64,000 bases of DNA, taken from Photobacterium gaetbulicola Gung47 (GTDB lineage: Bacteria > Pseudomonadota > Gammaproteobacteria > Enterobacterales > Vibrionaceae). Under the pieces are notes generated by a model that saw nothing but the letters and a program-made list of their open reading frames with translations, ran no database searches and was not told the DNA's origin. Of this stretch, positions 52,374-61,952 are shown piece after piece. The stretch is taken from contig CP005974.1 of the NCBI GenBank assembly GCA_000940995.1, positions 3,596,001 to 3,660,000 of the forward strand, given 5' to 3'. A program made the position numbers and the translations under genes. The stretch's first letter is position 1; every line of letters starts with the position of its first letter.

Positions 52374-53225
52374 CTATACCGTCTCAGGGATAAACGAACG
52401 CAGGGTAGCAATTTCCTGCCGCCAGATATCGGGGTTAATGGTCTCCAGTACCAGTGGGATATTGTCAAAGCGGCTATCTTGCATCACATAACGGAAGCAA
52501 TCCCAGCCGATTTCCCCTTCCCCTAAGCTGTGGTGGCGGTCGAGGTGGCTGCCCAGGCCGCCTTTCGAGTCATTGAGGTGCATCCCACGCAGGTACTGCA
52601 TCCCGACAACGAGGTCAAACTCGGCAAAGGTCTTGTCTGTTGCCGTCTCGCTGCGCAAATCATAGCCGGCAGCGAACGCATGGCAGGTATCGATACAGAC
52701 GCCAACCCGCGATTTGTCCTCGACCTGTTCGATAATACTGGCGAGCTGCTCGAAACGCCAACCAAGGTTGCTGCCCTGTCCGGCCGTATTCTCGATCACC
52801 GCCACCACATTCGGCACGGCGGCGTGGGCTAAATTGATTGACTCGGCAATCAGAGCCAGGCATTCGCTTTCGGAGATTTTCTTCAAATGGCTGCCCGGAT
52901 GGAAGTTCAGCAGGTGCAATCCCAACTGCTCACAGCGAGCCATCTCGTCAATAAAGGCAGTACGCGACTTTTCCAGCTTCTCGCGCTCTGGCGCCCCGAG
53001 GTTTATCAGGTATGAATCATGGGGAAGAATCGCATCGGGGGTAAAGCCATACTGTTGGCAGCGGGCCTTGAATGCCTTGATCACATCTTGCTCTAGTGGC
53101 TTAGCCACCCATTGGCGCTGGTTCTTGGTGAACAAGGCAAAGGCATTAGCACCGATCTTGTTGGCATTGTCTGGCGAGTTGTGCACACCGCCAGCAGCGG
53201 ATACGTGCGCACCGATTAATTTCAT
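52374..53225 (-). CDS. nfo: Endonuclease IV (AP endonuclease)
   Basis: A 283-residue zinc enzyme (E. coli 285) that cuts DNA 5' to abasic sites left by glycosylases such as the neighbouring Ung. Metal-binding segments are visible: GAHVSAAGG, NFHPGSHL, VIENTAGQGSNLGW, GVCIDTCHAFAAGYDL, GMHLNDSKGGLGSHLDRHHSLGEG and PLVLETINPD. Confidence 0.97.
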   Translation of the reverse strand: MKLIGAHVSAAGGVHNSPDNANKIGANAFALFTKNQRQWVAKPLEQDVIKAFKARCQQYGFTPDAILPHDSYLINLGAPEREKLEKSRTAFIDEMARCEQLGLHLLNFHPGSHLKKISESECLALIAESINLAHAAVPNVVAVIENTAGQGSNLGWRFEQLASIIEQVEDKSRVGVCIDTCHAFAAGYDLRSETATDKTFAEFDLVVGMQYLRGMHLNDSKGGLGSHLDRHHSLGEGEIGWDCFRYVMQDSRFDNIPLVLETINPDIWRQEIATLRSFIPETV

Positions 53226-53438
53226 CTTATTCCTACTTCGATATTCAGCATTTAAAGCACGGATTGTACGTTATTTATCAACGTCAGCGCTTACAGGTTG
53301 ATCTGGGCCAGTACACGCTTTCCGCGAGGTTAGGTGAACCCCACCCGTCATTTTGATGTAATTTTACTACAAATGATCAGTTCAAATATTTTTTAAATGA
53401 TAAAATATTAGTTAAACACCAATAAATATGCGGCTTAG

Positions 53439-53452
53439 TTGACCTAGCTCAA
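53439..53452 (+). promoter_or_regulatory. Upstream FNR-like box of grcA
   Basis: TTGACCTAGCTCAA differs from the FNR consensus TTGATNNNNATCAA at two positions. Its centre is exactly 53 bases upstream of the second box. Confidence 0.55.
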
Positions 53453-53491
53453 TAAAATAGCCCGGTTTAATTTAAGGTTTTTTGTTGTAAT

Positions 53492-53535
53492 TTGATCTAA
53501 ATCAATACACAATTGGCGCCGACGAGATATATAAT
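53492..53535 (+). promoter_or_regulatory. grcA promoter with perfect FNR box
   Basis: TTGATCTAAATCAA (53492-53505) matches the FNR consensus at every fixed base. TATAAT at 53530-53535 places the start near 53541, with the FNR box centred at about -42, a class II activation position. This fits anaerobic induction of grcA. Confidence 0.75.
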
Positions 53536-53771
53536 ACGCAACTCAACAAGAAAATCGAAAAAACCAACGACATTCCGCTAGTGGAGATTGCAAATTATAA
53601 CTACTAAAAAATATGACTTGTGACGGTTGAAGCCTTTTTGCTCACAGTGCTTCACTTATTCATAAAACCGAAATTCGGTCGTATTTTTCAATAGTCATAA
53701 TTTTGCAAAATCAGGCTTAAACCTCAGGGGTTAGGTCATAAAAGATAAGTCTTAGAACGGAGAAGAAAGTC

Positions 53772-54149
53772 ATGATCCAAGGTATTCAAATCACTAAATC
53801 AGCTAACGATGACCTACTGAACTCAATCTGGCTGCTAGATACCGAAACTAACGAAGCGCGCTGTGTTGCTGCTTCTGCCGGTTTCGAGGCTGACCAGGTG
53901 ATCCCTGCGGCTGACCTAGGTGAGTACGAGTCTCGCGAAGTTGCTATCGAAGCGCCAGCGAAAATCGAAGGCGGCCAGCACCTAAACGTTAACGTACTTA
54001 AGCGTGAAACACTGGAAGATGCAGCTAAGCACCCAGAAAAATACCCACAGCTAACTATCCGTGTATCTGGCTACGCGGTACGCTTCAACTCTCTAACGAC
54101 AGAGCAGCAGCGCGACGTTATCGCACGTACTTTCACGAACAGCCTGTAA
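53772..54149 (+). CDS. grcA: Autonomous glycyl radical cofactor
   Basis: A 125-residue protein (E. coli YfiD 127) that replaces the damaged glycyl-radical end of pyruvate formate-lyase. The radical motif RVSGYAVRF near the end and the segment GGQHLNVNVLKRETLEDA are conserved with PflB. GGAG precedes the ATG. Codon use is strongly biased to highly expressed-gene codons. It lies close to ung, srmB and trmN6, a neighbourhood shared with E. coli. Confidence 0.96.
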   Translation: MIQGIQITKSANDDLLNSIWLLDTETNEARCVAASAGFEADQVIPAADLGEYESREVAIEAPAKIEGGQHLNVNVLKRETLEDAAKHPEKYPQLTIRVSGYAVRFNSLTTEQQRDVIARTFTNSL

Positions 54150-54167
54150 TCACAGCGCCTGTTCGTC

Positions 54168-54200
54168 AAAAAGCGGCACCTTTAGGTGCCGTTTTTTTTT
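54168..54200 (+). terminator. Terminator of grcA
   Basis: CGGCACC pairs with GGTGCCG around TTTA, followed by nine or more T residues. Confidence 0.9.
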
Positions 54201-54389
54201 GCCTCACCCCCACCATCGCAGAGACCAGCAACAGATACTGGTTATATTATCATCTAAAATGTGATGGAAATTTAGGTATTAATGTTAACAAAGGTGTACA
54301 TTCATAGCGTTGCCTACCACCCAGCTTTTCCACGGGCAATGCCACAAAAAATGGAGCAATATAAATAACACTATAATCGGAGCCAGTTC

Positions 54390-55565
54390 ATGAAGTTAAT
54401 CCTCAAGCTTATCGCGGGTATTTTGATCGGTATCCTCCTTGGTTTTTTTGCCCCCGACGCTATCATTCGCGTCCTGCTGACTATCAAACTCCTCGGTGGC
54501 CAGCTCATTGGTTTCACTATCCCTCTTATCATCCTGTTCTATATCACCAGCGGTATTGCCAGCCTGCCGAAAAATTCTGGCTCACTTCTGGGTAAAACCG
54601 TGGCCCTGTCCTACGGTTCAACCATTATTGCCGGTAGCCTAGCCTTCATCGTGGCCAGTACCGTCATTGGTACGATGGCCGAGCCTGCCGCCGCTGCAGC
54701 TGACAGCGCCGAGAAGCTCACCAGTTTCATAACTCTCGAGGTCCCACCGCTATTTGGCGTGATGACCGCCCTCGCCACGGCTTTCCTGTTTGGCCTCGGG
54801 ATCAGCATTACCGATAGCAAGCCACTGAAAACCATTGCCGAAGACGGCCGCAGGATCATCGACCTATTGCTTTCCAACATTATTATCCCGCTCCTGCCGT
54901 TCTACATTGCTGGTGTCTTTGCCGAAATGGCTGCAGAAGGCACGGTCTTCTCGACCCTGAAAACATTCGGATTGGTATTGGCACTGGCTATCTTCATGCA
55001 TTGGGTATGGATCACCATCCAGTACACCGTGACAGGGTTGGCACTGGGCCACTCGCCGCTGAAACTGATCAAAAACATGATGCCGGCATACTTCACTGCA
55101 ATCGGCACCATGTCCTCGGCGGCCACCATTCCGGTGACCCTGCGCCAAACCAAGCAGAACAACGTTGACGAGGCGATTGCCAACTTCACCATCCCGCTGT
55201 GTGCCACAATCCACCTATCAGGCTCGACGATCACCCTTGTCACCTGCTCCACAGCGGTCATGGCACTCAGCCAGCATATCGCCATCCCTTCCCTGTTTGA
55301 GATGCTGCCGTTTATCATGATGCTCGGCGTCACCATGATTGCCGCCCCAGGGGCACCAGGAGGCGCGGTAATGGCCGCCCTGGGTCTAATGGCCACCATG
55401 CTTGGGTTCGGGGAGGCCGAGCTGGCCTTGATGATTGCCCTTTACATGGCCCAAGACAGCTTCGGCACCGCCTGTAATATCACCGGTGACGGGGCAATTT
55501 CCCTGTGGGTCAACAAGTTCGCCAAGCAGCCGCAGGCTCAGGCTATCGAGCAAACAGACTCCTAA
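54390..55565 (+). CDS. SLC1/DAACS-family symporter, first of a tandem pair
   Basis: A 391-residue Na+- or H+-coupled carrier with eight hydrophobic segments. HP1 reads GTMSSAATIPVTL, TM7 CATIHLSGSTI, HP2 APGAPGG, TM8 AQDSFGTACNITGDG. Aligned by eye on GltPh, the Arg397 position is Gly and Asp390 is Tyr, while Asp394 and the NxTGD sodium site remain. A substrate without a side-chain carboxylate is therefore likely. GGAG lies 8 bases before the ATG. Each of the pair has its own terminator. Confidence 0.87.
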   Translation: MKLILKLIAGILIGILLGFFAPDAIIRVLLTIKLLGGQLIGFTIPLIILFYITSGIASLPKNSGSLLGKTVALSYGSTIIAGSLAFIVASTVIGTMAEPAAAAADSAEKLTSFITLEVPPLFGVMTALATAFLFGLGISITDSKPLKTIAEDGRRIIDLLLSNIIIPLLPFYIAGVFAEMAAEGTVFSTLKTFGLVLALAIFMHWVWITIQYTVTGLALGHSPLKLIKNMMPAYFTAIGTMSSAATIPVTLRQTKQNNVDEAIANFTIPLCATIHLSGSTITLVTCSTAVMALSQHIAIPSLFEMLPFIMMLGVTMIAAPGAPGGAVMAALGLMATMLGFGEAELALMIALYMAQDSFGTACNITGDGAISLWVNKFAKQPQAQAIEQTDS

Positions 55566-55584
55566 CACGACAGCCGTCGCATCT

Positions 55585-55612
55585 AAGGCAGGCCGGGGCC
55601 TGCCTTTTTTTA
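55585..55612 (+). terminator. Terminator of the first tandem symporter gene
   Basis: AGGCAGGCC pairs with GGCCTGCCT around GG, followed by seven T residues. Confidence 0.85.
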
Positions 55613-55840
55613 TTTTACGAGTGGCATATGGACTAAAGGGGGAACGCCACGTCATTCGCTGCGCCTTAATATATGTCAAAAAAAGCATCGATATGCTTGG
55701 ATTGCATCCAGACAATTAACAATTACACCCCATGTAACACATAAAACTCCTCTTTTTTGGCATCCTTGGCCAACTAGTGGTAAAAACGTCGCCGCTTTGT
55801 TACGGACTACTATCCATTTTCCTCAATAGGACTATTGGCG

Positions 55841-57040
55841 ATGAAACTGATTTTAAAACTCATTGCTGGCATTCTGGCCGGTATTCTTTTTGGCCTGTTT
55901 GCCCCCGATGTGCTGGTTCAAATCCTTATCACCATGAAGGCTTTGATCAGCCAGCTGATTGGCTTCACCATTCCACTGCTTATTCTCTTTTTTGTGACCA
56001 GCGGGATCGCAAACCTACCGAAGAACTCCGGCAAACTGCTGGGGAAAACCGTCGGCCTCAGCTACCTGTCGACCATGGGCGCGGGAGCAATGGCTTATCT
56101 CGTCGCTGGACAAGTCCTGCCTTCTATGCTGCACAGCTCGGCAGAAGTCAGTGAAGCAGCGCGCACGCTTGCCCCGCTGATCGACCTCAAGATACCGCCG
56201 ATTATGGGTGTGATGACCGCGTTGGCGGTAGCCTTTATCTTCGGTTTGGGGATCACGGCCACCAACAGCGAACACCTGCGCAAGTTGAGCGATGAAGGCC
56301 GCAACATCATTGAGCTGTTCCTTGCCAAAGTCATGGTGCCATCACTGCCGTTCTATATCGCCGGGGTGTTTGCCGATATGACGGTCAAGGGCACTGTCTT
56401 CTCGACACTCAAGACCTTCACCTTGGTACTGGTACTGATCGTTGTCCTGCATTGGTTATGGCTAACCTTCCAGTTCATCAGTACCGGTGCGCTACTTGGC
56501 CGCTCTCCGCTCAAGCTGCTGAAAACCATGCTACCCGCCTACGTTACCGCACTGGGTACCATGTCCTCGGCGGCCAGCCTGCCTGTCACCTTGCGCCAAA
56601 CGCAGGAAAACGGCGTGAAAAAGCCAATCGCCAACTTCGTGGTGCCGCTCTGTGCCAATATCCATATGTCCGGCTCGGCGATCAGTATCACTTCGGTTTG
56701 CGTAGCCGTGATCTTGGTAACGGGCAACGCTACCGTCCCGAGCTTCCTCGAGGCCTTGCCGTTTATCGGCATGCTGGGGATCACCATGGTTGCCGCACCG
56801 GGCGCGCCTGGCGGGGCGGTCATGGCGGCCGTTGGCCTGCTCGGTTCAATGATGGGTTTTACCGAAGCGATGATCGGCTTGCAAATTGCCCTGCACCTGG
56901 CCCAAGATGGTTTCGGTACTGCTTGTAACATCACCGGAGATGGTGCGCTGGCATTGTGGGTTGACAAGTTCGCGGATGACGCCGTTTCGACCGAACCAGA
57001 AACCGCGACTGCCGCTGCCAGCAGCGAACAAACCGCCTAA
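55841..57040 (+). CDS. SLC1/DAACS-family symporter, second of a tandem pair
   Basis: A 399-residue paralogue of the gene just upstream. Both begin MKLILKLIAGIL and share motif order throughout, pointing to local duplication. HP1 is GTMSSAASLPVTL, TM7 CANIHMSGSAI, TM8 AQDGFGTACNITGDG, again with Gly where GltPh has Arg397. The C-terminal tail differs (Ala/Glu/Thr-rich). The ATG at 55841 has AGGA upstream at a somewhat long distance; a TTG two codons earlier is in frame. It converges on thrC. Confidence 0.87.
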   Translation: MKLILKLIAGILAGILFGLFAPDVLVQILITMKALISQLIGFTIPLLILFFVTSGIANLPKNSGKLLGKTVGLSYLSTMGAGAMAYLVAGQVLPSMLHSSAEVSEAARTLAPLIDLKIPPIMGVMTALAVAFIFGLGITATNSEHLRKLSDEGRNIIELFLAKVMVPSLPFYIAGVFADMTVKGTVFSTLKTFTLVLVLIVVLHWLWLTFQFISTGALLGRSPLKLLKTMLPAYVTALGTMSSAASLPVTLRQTQENGVKKPIANFVVPLCANIHMSGSAISITSVCVAVILVTGNATVPSFLEALPFIGMLGITMVAAPGAPGGAVMAAVGLLGSMMGFTEAMIGLQIALHLAQDGFGTACNITGDGALALWVDKFADDAVSTEPETATAAASSEQTA

Positions 57041-57068
57041 GCCAGCACAGCAGTCACTGGATGCCAAA

Positions 57069-57097
57069 CAAAAAGGGAGCCAACCGGCTCCCTTTTG
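57069..57097. terminator. Bidirectional terminator between the symporter pair and thrC
   Basis: AAAAGGGAGCC pairs with GGCTCCCTTTT around AACC, with A and T flanks suitable for both strands. Confidence 0.88.
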
Positions 57098-57120
57098 CAT
57101 TTGCTTGCAACGCAGACACG

Positions 57121-58404
57121 TTACTGAACACTACGCAGTACTGCTTTTAGCTGCTCAAAGTCGTTGTCACGCTCAAGCGACAGAAGATCCATCGCATTGT
57201 GCTTGGCCAGCGGTGCTGGCAGCTCGATGTCCTTGCCCAAAATCTCATCCACCACTTCTTTGAACTTGGCCGGATGAGCAGTACACAGGAACAGGCCGGT
57301 TTCGCCCTCAGCCAGTTGCTCATTCAAGATACGGTAGGCAATCGCGCCGTGCGGCTCGCACAGGTAACCTTCCTGCTCCATCTCACGCAAGGTCTCAGCC
57401 GTTTGCTCGTCATTGACCGCGCCGTAGCCCAGCTCACCCAGGCCCCAGCCTTTGAGGCGGCAAAGCTCCTCGATCCGCGGCCAGTTGTTTGGCTGACTGA
57501 CATCCATCGCATTGGAGATAGTCGGTACCGTTGGCTCAGGAGCCCACTCGCCAGTTCGCAGGTAACGCGGCACGGTATCATTGACATTGGTTGCCGCGAT
57601 GAAGCGCTTCACCGGCAGGCCGATGGCTTTGGCCAACAAACCGGCGGTCAAATTACCGAAGTTACCGCTCGGTACTGCAATCACCAGCTCCTCACGCTGC
57701 GCTTTCGGCAACTGGGCAACCGCTTCGAAGTAGTAACAGATCTGAGCCAGCAAACGGCTGATGTTAATCGAGTTGGCCGAGTTCAGCCCCACCTCCTGGC
57801 GCAGCTCTGCATCATCGAAGGCCTGCTTCACCAATGCCTGGCAATCATCAAAGGTGCCGTCTACGGCAACCGTAGAAATATTGCCGCCAAGGGTGCAGAA
57901 CAGCTTTTCCTGTAGCGGACTGATCTTGCCCTTCGGATAGAGGATCACCACCTTGATGTTGTCCATACCGTAGAAGGCATGGGCTACAGCGGCACCGGTA
58001 TCACCCGAGGTCGCGGTCAGGATCGTGATGTTGCCGTCACTGTCGGACACCGCCGCCAGTGACTGGGCCATGAAACGGCCGCCGAAGTCCTTGAAGGCCA
58101 GCGTTGGGCCATGGAACAGCTCAAGGGCATAGATCCCCTCTTTTACCGGCTTGATCGGTGCATTGAACTGGAAGGCATTGCCGACCATCTGGGAGACGGT
58201 TTCCGCGGCAAGCTCCTCGCCGATAAACGCCGACAGAATCGCCGTGCTACGGCTGACAAAGTCTTGCTCCAGCAGTTCATCGACATTGTCGAAAGCCGGA
58301 AGCTCGGCAGGGAAAAACAAGCCCTGGTTGCTTCCCAGCCCCTGGCGTACCGCCTGGCCAAACGAAACCTGCTCTTGGTGATCTTTAAGGTTATATAGCT
58401 TCAT
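57121..58404 (-). CDS. thrC: Threonine synthase
   Basis: A 427-residue PLP enzyme (E. coli 428) that converts O-phosphohomoserine to threonine. The PLP lysine lies in HGPTLAFKDFGGRFMA, and phosphate-binding and substrate segments ATSGDTGAAVAHAF and AVPSGNFGNLTAG are clear. It follows thrB with only 2 bases between, as the last gene of the thrLABC operon. Confidence 0.98.
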   Translation of the reverse strand: MKLYNLKDHQEQVSFGQAVRQGLGSNQGLFFPAELPAFDNVDELLEQDFVSRSTAILSAFIGEELAAETVSQMVGNAFQFNAPIKPVKEGIYALELFHGPTLAFKDFGGRFMAQSLAAVSDSDGNITILTATSGDTGAAVAHAFYGMDNIKVVILYPKGKISPLQEKLFCTLGGNISTVAVDGTFDDCQALVKQAFDDAELRQEVGLNSANSINISRLLAQICYYFEAVAQLPKAQREELVIAVPSGNFGNLTAGLLAKAIGLPVKRFIAATNVNDTVPRYLRTGEWAPEPTVPTISNAMDVSQPNNWPRIEELCRLKGWGLGELGYGAVNDEQTAETLREMEQEGYLCEPHGAIAYRILNEQLAEGETGLFLCTAHPAKFKEVVDEILGKDIELPAPLAKHNAMDLLSLERDNDFEQLKAVLRSVQ

Positions 58405-58406
58405 GG

Positions 58407-59363
58407 TTACAGCTCACTTCCAGTTACTCTTGAGCCCTGCCCGTCCAAACGACAGACATGGACGAATCCTTCTTCATTCTGAACATAATGATCTTGCAAC
58501 CATCGTGCAATACGTTTTGCGACTTCAAGGTCATCACATACGGTAAACATCGTCGGTCCCGAGCCGGAGATCCCGCTAGCTAACGCCCCAGCTTCCAGCG
58601 CATACTGCCGTGCTTTGGCAAATCCTGGCAGCAAACGCTCGCGGTAAGGTTCGGCGACCACATCTTTGATCATTTTTGCCGCCAGCGCGGGTTGGCCCGA
58701 ATGGCAAGCATGGATAAAGCCGCCCAGGTATCGCCCATGGGCAATCACATCCTGGCGACGGTACTGAGATGGCAGAATAGCGCGGGCTTCTGCGGTCGGG
58801 ACTTTGATACCCGGATAGGCCATGACCCAATACCAATCATCAAAACATGGCACCGGCTGACTGATGATGCCAAGCTCCTCGACCATAAATTGCAGCCCGC
58901 CCAAATAGCACGGGGCCACATTGTCGTAATGCAAACTGCCGGAAATCTCGGCTTCCATCTCTCCCATCAGGGCCAGCAGTTCATTCTCGTCGAGCGGTTG
59001 GCCATGAAAGCGGTTCAGCGCATCGAGCGCCGCCACAATCGAGCAGGCACTGGATCCCAGGCCCGATCCTATCGGCATGTTTTTTTCCAGGGTCAGGGCA
59101 ACCGGTTTTAGCACCGCGCCTTTTTTATCCAGCTCACGGGCAAACACCTGCCAACAGCGGTAGACAATATTCTCTTCCGCCAGCTTCGGCAGTTTATCGA
59201 CAAACGCCCCGACACAGCTCAGCGAAAACGGCTGTGTCCCTTGCTCGGCCAGTACCCGGTCGCCCAGCAGGGTGCCATCAAGAGGGGACACTGCTGCCCC
59301 CAGGACATCAAAACCGACACTGACATTACCAATCGACGCCGGCGCATAAACCACTACACTCAT
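58407..59363 (-). CDS. thrB: Homoserine kinase
   Basis: A 318-residue GHMP kinase (E. coli 310) that phosphorylates homoserine. The N-terminus VVYAPASIGNVSVGFDVLG and the ATP-binding GHMP loop PIGSGLGSSACSIVAAL are intact, and the C-terminal motif GASASGISGSGPTMF-like (GALASGISGSGPTMF) is present. One base separates it from thrA and two from thrC. Confidence 0.98.
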   Translation of the reverse strand: MSVVVYAPASIGNVSVGFDVLGAAVSPLDGTLLGDRVLAEQGTQPFSLSCVGAFVDKLPKLAEENIVYRCWQVFARELDKKGAVLKPVALTLEKNMPIGSGLGSSACSIVAALDALNRFHGQPLDENELLALMGEMEAEISGSLHYDNVAPCYLGGLQFMVEELGIISQPVPCFDDWYWVMAYPGIKVPTAEARAILPSQYRRQDVIAHGRYLGGFIHACHSGQPALAAKMIKDVVAEPYRERLLPGFAKARQYALEAGALASGISGSGPTMFTVCDDLEVAKRIARWLQDHYVQNEEGFVHVCRLDGQGSRVTGSEL

Positions 59364-59364
59364 C

Positions 59365-61824
59365 TTAAACTCCTAATTTCCAGCCCAGCGTACGCATCAG
59401 ATCTGCAAAGACCCCTGCCGCGGTGACTTCCGTACCTGCACCGTAACCTCGCAGCACCAGTGGAATAGGCTGGTAGTAGCGGCTGTAGAAAGCCAGTGCA
59501 TTCTCTCCATCCTTGATTTTGAACATAGGGTCATCCGGATTGACCGCTGCTATTTTCACGGCACATTGTCCGTCTTTGATTTCACCAACATAGCGCAAGA
59601 CCTTGCCCTCGCTGGCCGCGTCTGCAATCAACGTGGCAAAGTAGGCATCCGCCTCAGGTAGGCGAGCCATGAAATCATCAACTGAGCCTTCGGCATCGAA
59701 GCCCGGTGGCAGAGCCTGCTCGACCACGACATCTTCCAGCTCAAGTGCCATACCGGCTTCGCGTGCCAGGATCAGCAGTTTGCGGGCAACATCCATCCCC
59801 GACAGATCATCACGCGGGTCTGGCTCGGTGAAGCCATTGTTACGGGCAACGGTCGTCGCTTCGCTAAAGCTCATCCCCTCATCCAATTTGCCGAAGATAA
59901 AGGACAGCGAACCCGACAGGATGCCCGAGAAACGCTCCAGTTCATCACCGGCCGCCATCAGGTTCTGCAAGTTTTCGATAACCGGCAGGCCAGCACCGAC
60001 TGTCGTGTCGTACATGAACTTACGGCGCATTGAGCGCGCAGCCTGACGCAGCTGCTGGTAGTAAGCCATGCTGGCAGTATTGGCTTTCTTGTTCGGGGTG
60101 ATCACGTGGAAGCCTGAAGACAGGAAGTCAACATACTGCTCGGCAATGCCTTGGTCTGACGTACAATCAATGACAATTGGGTTGATCACGTGATTGCGCT
60201 TCACCAGCTGGATCATACGTGCAAGGCTCAGAGGCTCTGTAACCTGGCCCATCGCGTCACGCCAGTTCTCCAGCGGCAGGCCATTGCTGTCGAGCAACAG
60301 GCCCTTGCTGTTGGCCAAGCCGCATACCCGGATCACGATGCCGTTTTCGGCCAGCTTAGCCTGCTGGCGCTGGATCTGATCGACCAGCTCGCCGCCGACC
60401 CCACCGACCCCAATCACGAAGACATCGAGGAAGTGCTGGCTGTTGAACAGGTTCTCGTGACATGCCTTGACCGACTCCGAAATCTTGTCATCCGGGATCA
60501 CCGCAGAGATCGCCCGCTCTGAAGAGCCCTGGGCGATGGCCACGATATTGACATCCACCTCGGCCAGCGAGGTAAAGAAACGCGAAGCCACCCCGCGGGA
60601 AGTGCGCATACCGTCGCCAACCAAGGTCACGATCGCGACGTTATCCATAAATTCAACCGGCTCGAGCAGGCCTTCTTTCAGCTCCAGCTCAAAGTGTTCC
60701 CTGAGTGCACGCTGGGCTGCCAGCTTGTCTTCGCTCTCGATACAAAAACTGATGCTGTATTCCGACGAAGACTGGGTGATCAGAACAATCGAGACACCTG
60801 CCGATGACATCGCCCCGAAGACACGGGCGGCCATGCCGACCATACCTTTCATTCCCGGACCGGACACATTGACCATGGTCAGATCTTTCAGCGTGGTGAT
60901 CCCCTTGATATCAAGCTTGTCTTCACCGGTATCCAAACCGATCAGGGAGCCGGCCCCCTGCGGGTTGAAGCTGTTTTTGATCAAGCAAGGAATATGGAAC
61001 TGGGCGATAGGAGCAATGGTTTTCGGGTGCAGAACCGATGCACCGAAGTAGGACAGCTCCATCGCTTCCTGGTAGCTCAGTGATTTGAGCAGACGGGCAT
61101 CCGGTACCAAACGAGGGTCACAGCTGTAAACGCCATCAACATCGGTCCAAATCTCACAGCATTCGGCACGCAGACAAGCAGCCAGTACCGCCGCCGAGTA
61201 GTCGGAACCATTACGGCCCAATGTTACCAGCTCGCCCTTATCGTTACCGGCAGTGAACCCCGGCATGATATTGACATGATCCTGTGGCAACGGATTCTGG
61301 CGGAAATTCTGGGTAGAGGCCTCAATATCCACATGGGCTTCCAGGTAATCACCGTTTGCCAGCAGGTAAGCCACCGGATCGATCAGGCTCGCCTGATGGC
61401 CCTTGGCCTGGAGCAGCGACTGCATCATAACGATAGACAGCCTTTCACCCTTGCTGATGATCTTGGCGTAGACATTGTCAGGGCACAAACCCAACAATTT
61501 GATACCGTGAACGTATTGCTTCAACTGGCCCAGCGAGCTCGCTAGCTTGGCATCCAAGGCCTCCTGGTCAAAACCCGGCTCCAGCGCTTTTAATCCAGCC
61601 AGCAGTTCTTTGAACACCGCTTCCAGATCGGCCAGCTGAACGTCCGCCTCGCCAAACTGGATACTATTTTCGATCACCGAGACCAACTTGTTCGTCACCT
61701 TGCCCGGCGCCGACAGCACGACCGAAACCGGCCCTTGTTGGGCATTGTTGGCAATAATATCCGCCGCCCGAGAAAACCTATCCGCATCGGCCAGCGATGA
61801 GCCACCAAACTTTAATACTCGCAT
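59365..61824 (-). CDS. thrA: Bifunctional aspartokinase I/homoserine dehydrogenase I
   Basis: An 819-residue fusion (E. coli ThrA 820). The aspartokinase part begins MRVLKFGGSSLADADRF and contains GFTAGNDKGELVTLGRNGSDYSAA. A pair of ACT regulatory domains (about 310-455) binds threonine in E. coli. The homoserine dehydrogenase part begins at about 460 with the NAD(P) loop VIGVGGVGGEL and has the substrate segment EPDPRDDLSGMDVARKL. It commits aspartate to threonine. It is first in the operon after the attenuator. Confidence 0.98.
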   Translation of the reverse strand: MRVLKFGGSSLADADRFSRAADIIANNAQQGPVSVVLSAPGKVTNKLVSVIENSIQFGEADVQLADLEAVFKELLAGLKALEPGFDQEALDAKLASSLGQLKQYVHGIKLLGLCPDNVYAKIISKGERLSIVMMQSLLQAKGHQASLIDPVAYLLANGDYLEAHVDIEASTQNFRQNPLPQDHVNIMPGFTAGNDKGELVTLGRNGSDYSAAVLAACLRAECCEIWTDVDGVYSCDPRLVPDARLLKSLSYQEAMELSYFGASVLHPKTIAPIAQFHIPCLIKNSFNPQGAGSLIGLDTGEDKLDIKGITTLKDLTMVNVSGPGMKGMVGMAARVFGAMSSAGVSIVLITQSSSEYSISFCIESEDKLAAQRALREHFELELKEGLLEPVEFMDNVAIVTLVGDGMRTSRGVASRFFTSLAEVDVNIVAIAQGSSERAISAVIPDDKISESVKACHENLFNSQHFLDVFVIGVGGVGGELVDQIQRQQAKLAENGIVIRVCGLANSKGLLLDSNGLPLENWRDAMGQVTEPLSLARMIQLVKRNHVINPIVIDCTSDQGIAEQYVDFLSSGFHVITPNKKANTASMAYYQQLRQAARSMRRKFMYDTTVGAGLPVIENLQNLMAAGDELERFSGILSGSLSFIFGKLDEGMSFSEATTVARNNGFTEPDPRDDLSGMDVARKLLILAREAGMALELEDVVVEQALPPGFDAEGSVDDFMARLPEADAYFATLIADAASEGKVLRYVGEIKDGQCAVKIAAVNPDDPMFKIKDGENALAFYSRYYQPIPLVLRGYGAGTEVTAAGVFADLMRTLGWKLGV

Positions 61825-61894
61825 TCCCTACTCCCACAACTTCCTAAAACGTGCCCCTGGGGACTCTTGGCCACTCCAGGATGAAATATCAGGT

Positions 61895-61930
61895 TAAAAA
61901 AAAGCCCACATCTTTTTGGGATGTGGGCTC
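61895..61930 (-). terminator. thr operon attenuator
   Basis: On the minus strand AGCCCACATC pairs with GATGTGGGCT around a 7-base loop and is followed by eight or more T residues. It lies between the leader peptide gene and thrA. Stalling on Thr or Ile codons would be expected to prevent its formation. Confidence 0.9.
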
Positions 61931-61952
61931 TTCTTTGCAATTCTTTCGCGCA

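Larger units (their letters stand above)
53226..53771. other. nfo-grcA intergenic region
   Basis: 546 AT-rich bases. Two FNR boxes (53439-53452 and 53492-53505) and a TATAAT (53530-53535) define the grcA promoter. The remaining 230 bases form a long 5' leader with the palindrome ACCGAAATTCGGT (near 53670), otherwise unexplained. Confidence 0.6.
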
